From assembly GCA_030272585.1 (NCBI GenBank), contig BSYQ01000004.1:5270001-5334000 (forward strand): a stretch of 64,000 bases of DNA. Direction: 5' to 3'. Position numbers and translations under genes: made by a program. Positions within the stretch are counted from its first letter, which is position 1. Every line of letters begins with the position of its first letter. The DNA is from Bryopsis sp. KO-2023 (lineage: Eukaryota; Chlorophyta; Ulvophyceae; Bryopsidales; Bryopsidaceae). Below the pieces are notes generated by a model. That model ran no database searches, was not told the DNA's origin, and saw only the letters and a program-made list of their open reading frames with translations. Shown one piece after another: positions 47,001-59,000 of this stretch.

Positions 47001-50000
47001 CGCAGACTGACTCGATCCGTCACGGCTGGGACGGCGTTCTGGAGGGCTGGGACAGCCTTGTATATGGGGCTCAACAAGGCTGCAGGGAAGTCATTGAGGA
47101 CGATCGTGGCGTCTTGCTTGGGTCCCAGCAAGTCACCACGGATCAACAGCTGGGCTTCCCCCGTGCCCAGCGACAGCTCCTCCACATGAATCCCTTCCGA
47201 GCTGTGGTAGCTACCAATCGCCACAGCCTAAATGTTTCATGCACACGCAAAGGAAAAAAGACAATTTTTTTTTCCCTTGTCTCCTTTTCTGACGTCTTGT
47301 CGCTATTTATTTTTACTTTTTTCCTGAAATCAGTGGATATACATAGGGGCAGAGAGGAGCTAGATATGGGCATTGGGATGAACCGGTGGTTTACTTCTGA
47401 GTCAGTCTATAACACAGTTGCATGAACGGGCTGTACTCGGCCTTTTGGCCTTGTGTAAAATGATTTCAATTGAATTCAACTAGATACGTAATACGATTTT
47501 TTTTGGGGGGGAAAGGATGAATAATGTACCTTGTCCAGCTCGTATTCCCCCCACTGCCACGAGTCCCCCCTGGCTTTGACGTTGAGAGTCGAAGCTCCTC
47601 CTCCACCGCCCCATGCTTGAACAGCCCCCGACCAATTCCCTCGAAGGGTTTGCAGTCCTGGAAGAGCACCTCCAGCACTACCCTAATTGCAAAAAATTTG
47701 GAAAAATAATAATAAAAAAAAACGGAAGAAAAAAGAAAAAAACCTGACGGAAAAGCATGCGAGTTTTATATAGTTTCGTTTTAGGGAAGATTTTATGTCT
47801 TTTCCATGTACGAAAAAAAGTGAAATGAATTTGACTGCAGACTGAAAAGAGCAAGAAGTAAAGAAAATGAAAAGAGAAAATAACTAAATCCTCTAGGGAA
47901 GGGAGAGAAACCCACAAACAAACAAAAAAAAAACAATCGCATGTGTCCCTCTATGAAAATACCTCAGCAGAGTCGCCTTGGTAAATCGGATCAGCCTCAG
48001 ACATCATCAATTTTTTCAACTCTTCCCCCAGTTTTCCGCTGCTGATTCCGGCAGAAGTCAAGCCGTCCAAAAAAGCAGTTTTGGCCTCGTCGTAATTCCT
48101 CTGAGTCAGACTGGTGGCACGACTCAACAATCGACCAGCAGGAATGATTTCTTCCACGTCCGCATTAGGAACGTTCACCTGATTCCAAAGACCAGCAAAA
48201 AGACAATTTGTTTTTACTTTTCCAAAAAAATAAAAATAAAAATCCCAACCCAAAATTCTGCCTCGAACGAATCCTGTCGGACCAGTCACCTCCACGATGC
48301 AAGTGCTTTTCGACTGCTAAGCCACCATTCATGTTTTCTTTCTTCACTGTTCAAATGGACTCTAAAAAAAACACACACACACTTCTTTTATCCTTATAGT
48401 TCACTCTACCTGCAATCGCCACCTTCCGAGAGGGGGCTGGCTCGTCCCATCCAGCATCTCTCCAGAAATCCACGAATTCCCAATGGCCACCGGACTGGCT
48501 TGCGTCAAGCCAGGGATGGATTTGGGCAAGGCGAGGTTCGGAGGTAGAGAGTACTCCCCCTCGACCTCGTACCTGGACCTCTTCTGCTGAAGAATCATTT
48601 TTTCCAGACGCACGACATCCTTTTCCCAGCGAACACCGCCAGAAAGATACTCCCCCATCAGTCCGCTATACCTGTTGTTTTCACCGCCCCATGATAAAAG
48701 GCATGTCAAAAACGACCATTTGTCGCTCATTTGCACGGTTACGTGGTTACATGGGTTTTCAGCCTCTCCGTTGAATTTTCAAAAAGATATGTGGTGAGGT
48801 ACATCTCCGTATTCACTTTTGTGTTGACATTTTAATATTAGAAAAAAAAATGTTTTACTTTTTATTCTAATATTAGAAAAAAAAAATGTTTTATTTTTTG
48901 TTTTTTTTCACTTGTGTTAATATTTTCTGTTTCACACTGAAATGCTTTATTCGAGAACAAAACCATCCAACTCCACTCCTACTTTGTTTTCATTCCAAAA
49001 TTTAGAATCAGAGAATTGTTTCGAAAATTCTAAACGATTTTCAACAAATGTTGTATTTTCTGACACACAGACAAAAAAATCCCTCTCGAGTAATTGAAAA
49101 AAACAGGGAAACGCATACTCGGATGCCTCGTATAAAATTGACAAAAAAAAATGGAAGCAAATCGGTACCTTGGGCTTCGCATGTTGATTTCGCCCCTCCC
49201 TTCTCTGGAATCGAAATTCAAGTCCAGGGCCACATCTTGCAGGTTTCCCCTCAAGGATGCCAGTTCCAAATCGTCCAGTTTTAAACCCCGAATGCTCATT
49301 TTCACTCGACTCATCAAATTGCCAACCTGCAGAGACAAAAAACACCCAATGAACCCGCAATTGTAATATATCGAACAAAAAAATCCAGAAAAATAGTCGA
49401 GTTCAGATTTCTTAAAATGTATTCAATCATTACAAATAGATATAGATACAGAAAGGGGGGCTGCCACTGTCAAGGAGAGCTTCATGGAAAGAGATATTTA
49501 AACACACATGCAAGATGGCTTACGGACCTCCGTGGAAATCAACAGTTTGCCTTGGCGCAACGAGAAGTAACCCCCGTAGTCCTCCGGCTCGGCTTCTTTT
49601 TCCACACTTTGTTCGTCGGTGGTTTCTTGTTCATTGATGAAAACCTCTTCCTGCTCAGAGCTCACAGAATCCTCTGCCACTGTGTTATCCTATGCAAAAT
49701 AGAGGAGAGGAAAAAAAAAACACCATGACATTTGATTCAAAAAAAAAAGGTGGGATCAACCGAGCAGGGCTCTTCCCCCCCTCACCAAAAAAAATGTTAA
49801 TGTTAAGAAAATAAAAAAAAGAAGAGAATTAAACCATTAAAATAAACTGATGTACCTTCTCAAAACTTTTGCTCCAAGAAAAAAAAGGAAACCAAAATCC
49901 TCCAGATATCGTTTAAGAACTTCAAACAGAGAAGTGAAAAAAAAAACTGCCAGAAAGACGCAAAACCATACACAGCAAAAAGTCTGTCAAGAAAACAAAC

Positions 50001-50004
50001 AAAA

Positions 50005-50079
<75 letters not shown>

Positions 50080-53000
50080 ATACTCTGATTTATCTCTCAG
50101 TACCTCCGCCCACATTTCTGTCGGCACTTTGAAAACGATGTCCAACAATTCGTCAGACCTCTGTCCTTTCGCCAAAAGCTTGAGACCTGTTTGCGAAAAT
50201 TCCAAAGAGCCCCCCAATTGTCTTGCCAAATTCAATTGATTCACTCTCAACCCCTAAAATAGCAACAATTCAGAAACTCCGTTAACTGGGGAAGGACATT
50301 CTTTGTTGTTCCCCTTCATCCATTTTTTTTTTCCATTTCATTTCATTTCAAAGGTGGCGGATCAGGGAAGCGTTTTTTGCTGCCTTTCTTTCAAAACATA
50401 CTTCTATTGCATACAAAAAATGCAAAATGAATAATAAAACTGCACACAAAAATATGAGGTCTTTTTCTATATCTTCACAGAGCCTTGTGCAAATTACAGC
50501 CCCTCATTTTTCCCCGACAGCAAAAAAACCCAACAGGCAAATACAGCCAAAAAGCCTTTTTTTTTTCCTTCAAAATTGAAAACTCCTTTTACCTGCAAGT
50601 GAATGTCTCCAGAAAAAGCAGATTCCGAAGAGTCTGGGATTTCCTCGGAGCGCCGGGCCGACACTTGGGTCCTTCCGCTGAGCTTCAGTCTGACGGCTTG
50701 ACCGGAGGCAACCCTATCTACCGCAGAAGTGTTTGACATCAAAGGCATTATGTCACACCCCTTCATGCTGATGTCGGTATCCACCCCCACTATGGATGGC
50801 GTGGTCAAAGCATTCATCTCCGACTAGAAAAAAGAAAGGGAAAAAAAAAAGTTGAAAAAAAAGTTAATTGTGCATTTTTATCTATTTAGGTTTTCTGAAG
50901 AAAAAACTGTGCCGGGAATCTGAATACTTCTCGTTGATGAAAAAAAAACCCAAAAAAAGGGAAAAAAAATTGAACAGTTGTGCATCTGTACATGTTTTAA
51001 CTGTTTTGCAAAATTTCCCAGTGCAGCCACGATCTGCTTCTAGACCCCCCCCCCCCCCAAAAAAAAAAATCCCACGAAACAATTTTCTACTCAGAATAAA
51101 TCCTGCGATTACTATGGTGAATTTAGCTTTGGGGGGTAAAGTTTTTCACTCTTAATCTTGCTCCCGAAACCACACCCACTTGACTGTATGCCATTTTGGT
51201 CAGCTCGAAATCCGGGAATGCAGTGTGCAAGGTTCCGGAGACGTCGAAGGTCGGAGCCTGTGCACTGGCTTTCCAGTATTCCCTGGACAATTCGGCACTT
51301 CCGGAAGCATGCACCCTAGGGGCTTCCCAACGAACACGCAGCTTCGGGGAAATATGGGATCCTCTGAACGTTGCTTTCAGATTGGTGGCTCCTGGGTCCA
51401 ACACCTCGGGAAGCTCCGCAGTCTGCAATTTTTAAAAAATTAGCCAAAAAATAAAAATATATGCATGTATGTATGTAGATATGTATGCATAAAACACAAT
51501 GCACACATCGATGCATTCAGTTGAAATTGTCTTATTACACACGGCCAAAAGGCCGAGTGCAGCTCATTCACGGAAATGTGTCATAGGCTGACTCACAAAG
51601 AAACCACTGTATCATCCCAACCTTCACATATCTAGCTCTCCACCCCAAAGGCAAACTAAGAAGAAATTGATTCGAGAACCTCAAAATAAAAATAGGCTGA
51701 CCACTACTACTAGTACACCCTTCTTTCTTGATTTTTTTGTTTTTCGTTTTTTTTCTGAGAAAATTACTGTGTTGTCACCTCGGGTAAGTAACTCTTGATG
51801 ATTTCCTTGCTGATGACCCCATATCCTTCCATTTGCATGGCGATCGCTTCTGGATCTTTCTCAGCCGGAGGGGCCACCCACATTTGCCCGCTCCCCGTCA
51901 GTTTGCCTCCCCCCACAGGCTTTGCCACGGAATCGTGCAGAGTGAAGACATCCGTGGCCATGCTGTGGGTAAAAACGGCGGAGCCACTGGAAAAAGCGAG
52001 TTTATCGAAAGCACCCACCGCTTGAGGGTTCGCTAGCAGTGCTGATTTTGCATGGGAATCCTCCAGAGCGTCGATCGTGGAAACTGATGGTCTGACTGCG
52101 ACGGCACTACCTGGGTTTTCCACAAGCAAGACATGCTGCATGATGCTTTTCACAGATATTCCCTCCCCTCCCCACCCCCCCTCAAACAAGGAAGAAAAAC
52201 AAAAAAACACACACACTCACGCTGCCACACCATGCACAAAAAAAATGCTGCAAAAAATAATTTCAATTTCATGGAATCAGTATGGAGCGTGTTTTTAACC
52301 AGTGCATCGAATGCTGCTCATTCTGTCGCTTTTGTACTTCGAGAAAATTCACACGTCATGTTTCAGTAGATAAATCCTTTTGTCCAGTAGTATCGAAGCA
52401 GATCCTTCTGTGTCAACAGTGCTTTTTTTTTCAATTCACTGGCACCTGAGAAAACCGGCTCTTCAAGAGGTCCGGTGCAATGCAGCACCCCTTTGACAGC
52501 TGATGTCACTGGGTGTGGAAGTGGTCTGGCTCCTAACGATGCTCGAATCGCATTCACCTCCACAGTCGGTACGTTTGCAGTCAACCTGTAGTGCCCTGTC
52601 TCAGGATCGATATCCATATCACCTGTAGAGACACCAACGATCCAATTTTTTAATCAATTCTTTTAAATAATTTTTGGGAATTGTCCAATAATAACCTTCA
52701 TCAGGTTAGTAGGGCTCTGCTTAAACAGCGTTCTTCGCACCCCCCCCCCCCCCCTGCATTGGTGCGAGTGGTGTTTGAATGGGGTTTCGAAAAAGTGTGT
52801 ATGTTGTTTTTTTGGGCCCTTACGTTCAATTTGAAAAAAAAAAAAATCAGCAGGAATGTGGCACACATGCACATTGGGCAGATCGACAAAACAATGAACC
52901 CAGGTTGATTCCCCAAATTCCTTGAATGTCCAAAATCTGACCTAAATCAGTTGTAAAAAAAAGAATATGCAAAAGAGCAATCAGTGTCCTCAACTTTACA

Positions 53001-56000
53001 AAAACCAATGTGGTTTTGCTCTAATTTTTCTTTTCGTTTGATCTATTTTTTTTCATATTTTTTTTCGTTTAATTAAATGTTTCATTTTTTAGTTAATTCT
53101 GTTCATTGATTTTCTCTCTCTTGTTTTTTTTACCTGTGACACTGAGTGGCACGGATCCATATTGACCGGTTGCATTGTGGAAATACAATCGATTGTCCTC
53201 AGAAAATATCAGGTCCAAATTGGTTTTGGTGAAATGGTCCGGTGCATCCCAGAAATGAAAACCAACATCTGGACAAACGAAACACAAAACGATTCCAAAC
53301 CTTGAAACTCGAATCGGGTAAAGAGTGACCATGCATCTCAAAAAAAATCCCCCTTCAGGAAAAGATCAGGGTGGTAAAATGCATCCATTGACACATATGC
53401 ATTAGGATAGCTGCCAAAAACTGCCTGGCTTGGTATTATGTATATACATATACATATTTTACGTTGATTCTTAAGTACTGGTGTCATTTGGGGACTGCCC
53501 ATGGAAATCAGAATACGTTGGTTGGCAGTCTTACAGTTTTTCTTCTTGATATTGGCATGTTCGACACACAAAGGTGAGTCCATTCATCGCACTTCCCTCA
53601 AAATTGCCGACAATTTTCAAGACTTTGAATCCTATAGCATCCTGATCAGGAAACATACATCATCTACATGTACATTTCAGAATCGAAATCGTTTTACATA
53701 AGGCCTAAGGGCCCAGTGCAGGTCCGTTCACGGAAATGTGCTATAGACTGACTCAGAAGTATACCACCGTTTCATCCCAATGTCCGTATCTAGCTCTCTC
53801 TCACTTTATATGTATATATTTTGATTATTTATTTATATTTATTTATTTATATATATTTATTTATTATGTTTAGTTGTGGTCAACCCATCCTTCCCTTACC
53901 GCTGCATTTCACTCGTCCATCTATTTTTGGAAAAAGCCATGAGGCAGTATCGTTGGCCCGGATCCGTATGTGTCCATTGGCTCTGCCTTCGTGGATGTCC
54001 ATGGGGATTTCCACGATCCTTTCGATGAGGGGGGCATGCAAATTGTTTCCATACACCACCACTTCCAGCTCTGGCCATCGATCAGATTCCATCAAATGAT
54101 CGACATCAACAGTCACATGCACATCCCCTCCTAAACACACACACACATATCCCACATTTGTATTAGTATATTTATATATATATAGATTTGGGTCTGTATG
54201 AACATTTCTGTAAAACAAACACCCATTGAACCCCACATTAGTAAACAAAATACTACTTTCCCTTAAAAATTTACCTCTCAAATCAATTTTGAAATATTAC
54301 GTCCCCTTTCCCCCGCCCCCCTTCAAATGATGGTGTCTCATGTGTCGAGACCTCGTTCTGAGCAAACCCCATGCACAGGACTTTTGTTGATTTTTTTCTT
54401 TTTACTCTATTTATTTTTCCTCTCGGAAAAAAACTCATGAAATAAAAAAACGGATCCGACCTTTCGGAGGCCCCTTCGTTGGCACCCTGGAGCCCATCCT
54501 CCTGGGTCCAAAATTGTTCGGAGCCCGAACTTTCGGAGGGCTGCTCTTCACCCCCGCCCCGACGCTTTCCACATCCCACAACACGCTTTTCAGCGCTTGC
54601 GACATGGTGAGGGAAGAATACCTTCCTCCCATGCCAGGCCGTCCTCGAGTGCGCAGTGACTGGTCCGCTTTCTCGATCACGGGGGCTGTGTGCAGAGAAC
54701 TGGCCGCCATGTCAGACGTGGAGGGCTCCGGCGCCGCTTTGCCGGGATGGTCGTGACTGGACCTTTTAGCCATGGATTCTTTCGTTATGTCGCCGGGGAA
54801 AACCCGGTCCAACCCCTCCCCCACTCCTGGTGTTACAAACCTGTGGATACAGCCCCCGGAAAATTGATATTCTTTTCGATATGAAAAAGGAGGTTAAGTT
54901 CCAGACGGCAGCCCACCCGTCCAAATCGGGAGCAGACCACATCAAACAAAACATGTCCTTTTTCTCAACACCTTAATAAATGAATAAAAAAATACACGAA
55001 AATGGGATTAAAAAAGTGGAGAGTTTTACCCAACGTACCTCAGATGCCGTTGGGCCCCTGGGGAAATCATCGTGCATTTTATGGACTCCGGATTTCGTGC
55101 GTGGGGTTGACCTTTGAGGTCTACCGATAGTCGTTTGTATCCCGACCCGAATGCAATGTGGCCATCCAAATTCACGAATTGCCTGGGGATGGGTTCCCCG
55201 GACATGTGTGCATACAGCAACCCTCGTTTCACAGAGAGCTTCCCCACCGCGACCTTTTGTTTTCGTTGGTCAAACCACAGACAGACACATCATGAATCAG
55301 ACGGTTGCTCTCCAGAAATTTAAGGGTTTCAGATTTTGTTCGCTCAATCAAGTGTGTGTATCTTTTTCCGACCCCCCCTCCAAAAAAAAACACACACATA
55401 TATATATATATACAGTAGACGCCGCTTTAATAACCATCGGATAATTAACCCCGCCGCTTTCTTAGCCCAAATCGCCAGGAACGGAATTTTCAGGGGGTGG
55501 GAACCATCGTTTAATCAGCCCGGCTGTCGGCTAATTAACCACGCCACTCGCGAATTTCATATGCGAATGGTCGAACGAAGAACGCGCAGTGCAAAGGGAA
55601 TTCGAAAACAGTCGAACAAAATGAACTGAATGCCTAGAGAATATGAAACGGCTGAAAAAATGAACGCACTGCAATATGAATATGTAACTGTCGAACTTCT
55701 GTATCTGTTTCTGGACGTCATAACCTGCGACTCGTGCTCGACAAGACCTTTCCGTCACCGAGAACGACCCAAGACGGGATCATGGAGTTCCTTCGACGGC
55801 GTTTCAACCGCCAGACCACTATTAACGAGTTCTTTAGAGTTTGATTCGAATGCGTGCGCGTCTGGGAGAGGGGAAATGTCGGACATCGGATTGTTAACCA
55901 ATCGCTTTATTAGCCCGAAAAGGCGTGGCCCGAATGGGGTTAATAAAGCGGCGTCTACTGTATATGTTTTTAGACATATATAAATTTAAATACATCCATA

Positions 56001-59000
56001 AAAGATAAAAGAAACTGATCAATTGAGATTCAAAAAACACATCTGATGAAAAATTACTAAAACTAAAAGGAAAAAAAAAACACCACAACACACTTGCCAA
56101 AAAATTTTACACTACGATCGGTAGTAATTCACTGCAAATTCCCCAGTAGTGGGAACTGGGCGACAGAAACATGGAGGAAAATACACACACACACCTCTGG
56201 GGGTGTCACATTCCGCGTAAGCTGCCTCCACCCCGCTCCAACCCACTGCCGGACCTCATCTCCAGTGACCTCCCCAGGATTCGGAGGCCTCGCAGCTGAA
56301 CCTGATCCACCCCAACTCCCATTTCGCATCTCCAAATCTTTCAAGGGCAACACCAGGTCCACTTTCATTTCCTCCGTCTGCGGTTTGCTTCTCTTCTTAG
56401 CCTCGCCCCTCTTGGGCCCCTTATGAATTTCATTCACAGCCACTTCGGGTTCCCGCCCCACTGGTGGCGCCACCGAACCTCCTTTCTTTCTTGACTTGGG
56501 TTGCTTTGCAGTATCCTCTCGAGGAGCCTTCTCCTCTTTCGTTTGCGTCGTTTGTGGGGTTTCAGCAGGGGTGGCCCCTCTGCTGCCCTGCTCAACCACC
56601 TCCGTTTGCGTCGATGCATCGACTCTGGACGTCCCCCGCCTGGGTTTTCTTGCTTTCGAATTCTGACCGCTATGCGACGTTTCCTTAACCACCCTCCGAG
56701 ACCTCCCTCCCCGCCCGCCCAAGCCGCCACCCTCCACCGAATCCCCGCTCCCCTTCTTTGAGTTCGCATTCCCGCCCCCATGATCTTCCACAGCCCCATC
56801 GCCACCTCGGAAATCTTTGTTACCGTTCGAATCAGCAGAGTCTCGACAAGCTTGCACCGACTTTCCAGTACCTCTCACCCCGACGCTGCCCTGTGGGCCC
56901 GACACTCGCCAATCCGGCACCGAGATAACAAGGCTCCGGCCCCCCACCCCATCCAACAACACGCTGTGGTCTTCCTCCAGCAAGTCTGACCTGGAAATGG
57001 GATGATCCCAGTGGTTTAAATCCACCTGGAGCAACTCCCCCCTGTCTAGTTCCACTCTTTGACTCAAAAGACTGGCAGCCCCCTGCCTGTTTCTGTCCAA
57101 TGTTGAAGTTGGTGAGCTTGTGCTGGACATGTAGTGAGACTGCCGCCGTTCGTCCAAGGAGGAGTTTTGCCACGATTCGGTGTTTTCGCATGTCTGACCA
57201 ACAGGAACAGAACTGGAAGCTGTGCTGGAGCGAGTGGTGGAATTTGCAGATTTCCCACTGCTGGCTCCACTTGCATTCTGGGAAAAAAAAAGAAAACCAT
57301 TTAAAAAAAAGAAACACAGGTGATTTCTTTTTCGGTCGTGGATCGAGAAGAAATCAACCTTGCAAAAAAAATGCAAGGTTTCCCAGCAGCATTTTTTCTT
57401 ATTCTCTTGGTGGTGGTGAATTTTTAAACAAAAAAATGAAAAAACATGGCATGACAATGGTTTATTCATTATGGACATTGTTTTGCCAACACTATGTATA
57501 AACGGTGCTCACCCTTTTGGTCAAACCGGGAAGATAATCTTTGGACGAGGGGGTTGTATCGACAGGATGCCCAAACCATGAGAAATTGTCTGCTTGCACC
57601 AGATCCACGTCCGGATCATGGCAATTCAGCCATAAAACAAACTTCCTTTGCAAAGCTGATTGAAGCACGTCCAACCCGGCTCGAATGACAGGCACCTGAA
57701 AAAAAAATCCAAAAAATCCCCCAAAAAAATCCATTGTTCAATTGTACGTCAAGTCGGTCGTCAATCTTCAATCTTTATTCGCATCTGTTTCACATATATA
57801 GAAACAGATTTTTTATTTTTATTTTTTCCTCCACGTTAGTTTCCCAGCTTTAGATGGGAAAGCTTCAGTAAAACTTGTGCGGTGTATAGGATTGATTTGG
57901 GGTAGAGAGCTAGATATGGACATTCGGATGAAACGGTGATTTACTTCTGAGTCTGTCTCGTGAACGGACCTGCACTCAGACTTTTAGCCTTGTGTGTAAA
58001 ATGAAAGTTCAATTCGATAGGATCGATAACGGCCGAACGCAAGTCAGTCATGGGGCATGGGCAGGCCACTTTATTTCGGGCATTTTACGATTTTTTGGGC
58101 ACATGCGCCCGAAATAAGGTTTGCGGCTGTGCCCAAAATTAACTTCAATTTTTTGGGAGATGTACTCTAATAATATGATTAACACTGTCACATCTGAGTT
58201 GGATATGGCCATCTCAGGACAGATTTCCACTTCAGGATTTTTTGTGTGTGTGCATTCGTTGTTAGTACCTTATATAAGGTAATTCTTGCCTTGAACTATT
58301 TTTTTTTGGAAAAAATGTAAAAAATTGTGCTCGAAAAACTAAAGCACCGCGAACGACTCGTCGGCTCATCGGATGAGCCCACGCAGAAATTTCATCAATG
58401 CACACACACACACACACACACACACAAGAATATGATTATATGCGTAGAATGCGTAGAATTCCCAACGAAAGCAAAGAAGCTCCCTATTGTGGTGTGAAAT
58501 TAGCATGGGGAGGATCCACAATGTTTTGGCGAGTTTGAAGACTTGGGGTTGTAGTCCGACACAAGGGGCGGGATGAGTTCAGGCTTGCTTTCAGATTTTT
58601 TGTGTCGACAACAGTTGCTGATTTGTTTTGAACACATTTTTTTGTGCATTATTTGTGCATTGCTTTGCTTCTGCGAATGCCTAATTTTTTCCCTGGACTA
58701 ACTTTTGCAATCTGATTGGATGGCAAAAATCAGTCCATGCAGAAAATAAACCCAAGCAATACTTAATACGCACAAAAAATTACACTAGATACAATATATG
58801 TTGTGCTGAGCTAATCCTATTGACGTAATTTGAGAAGGAAAAAGATTACCCAAAATAAGCCCAAAATAAGGTTGGGCTGAGGCCCAAAATAAGCTATTTT
58901 TGGTGTTTCGGGCGTGTGCCCGAAATAAAGTGGCCTGGGCATGGGGCAAAAAAGAACTTTCGGTCAACATGCGATCTAACGCTGCTATATTTTTCAACAC

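Noticed and set aside
49987-50103. Leu-Phe-Ile-Tyr repeat as part of TIC236
   Set aside because: It is the AAAT microsatellite read past a good donor (GAG|GTACTG) at 50104; the next exon joins in phase without it.
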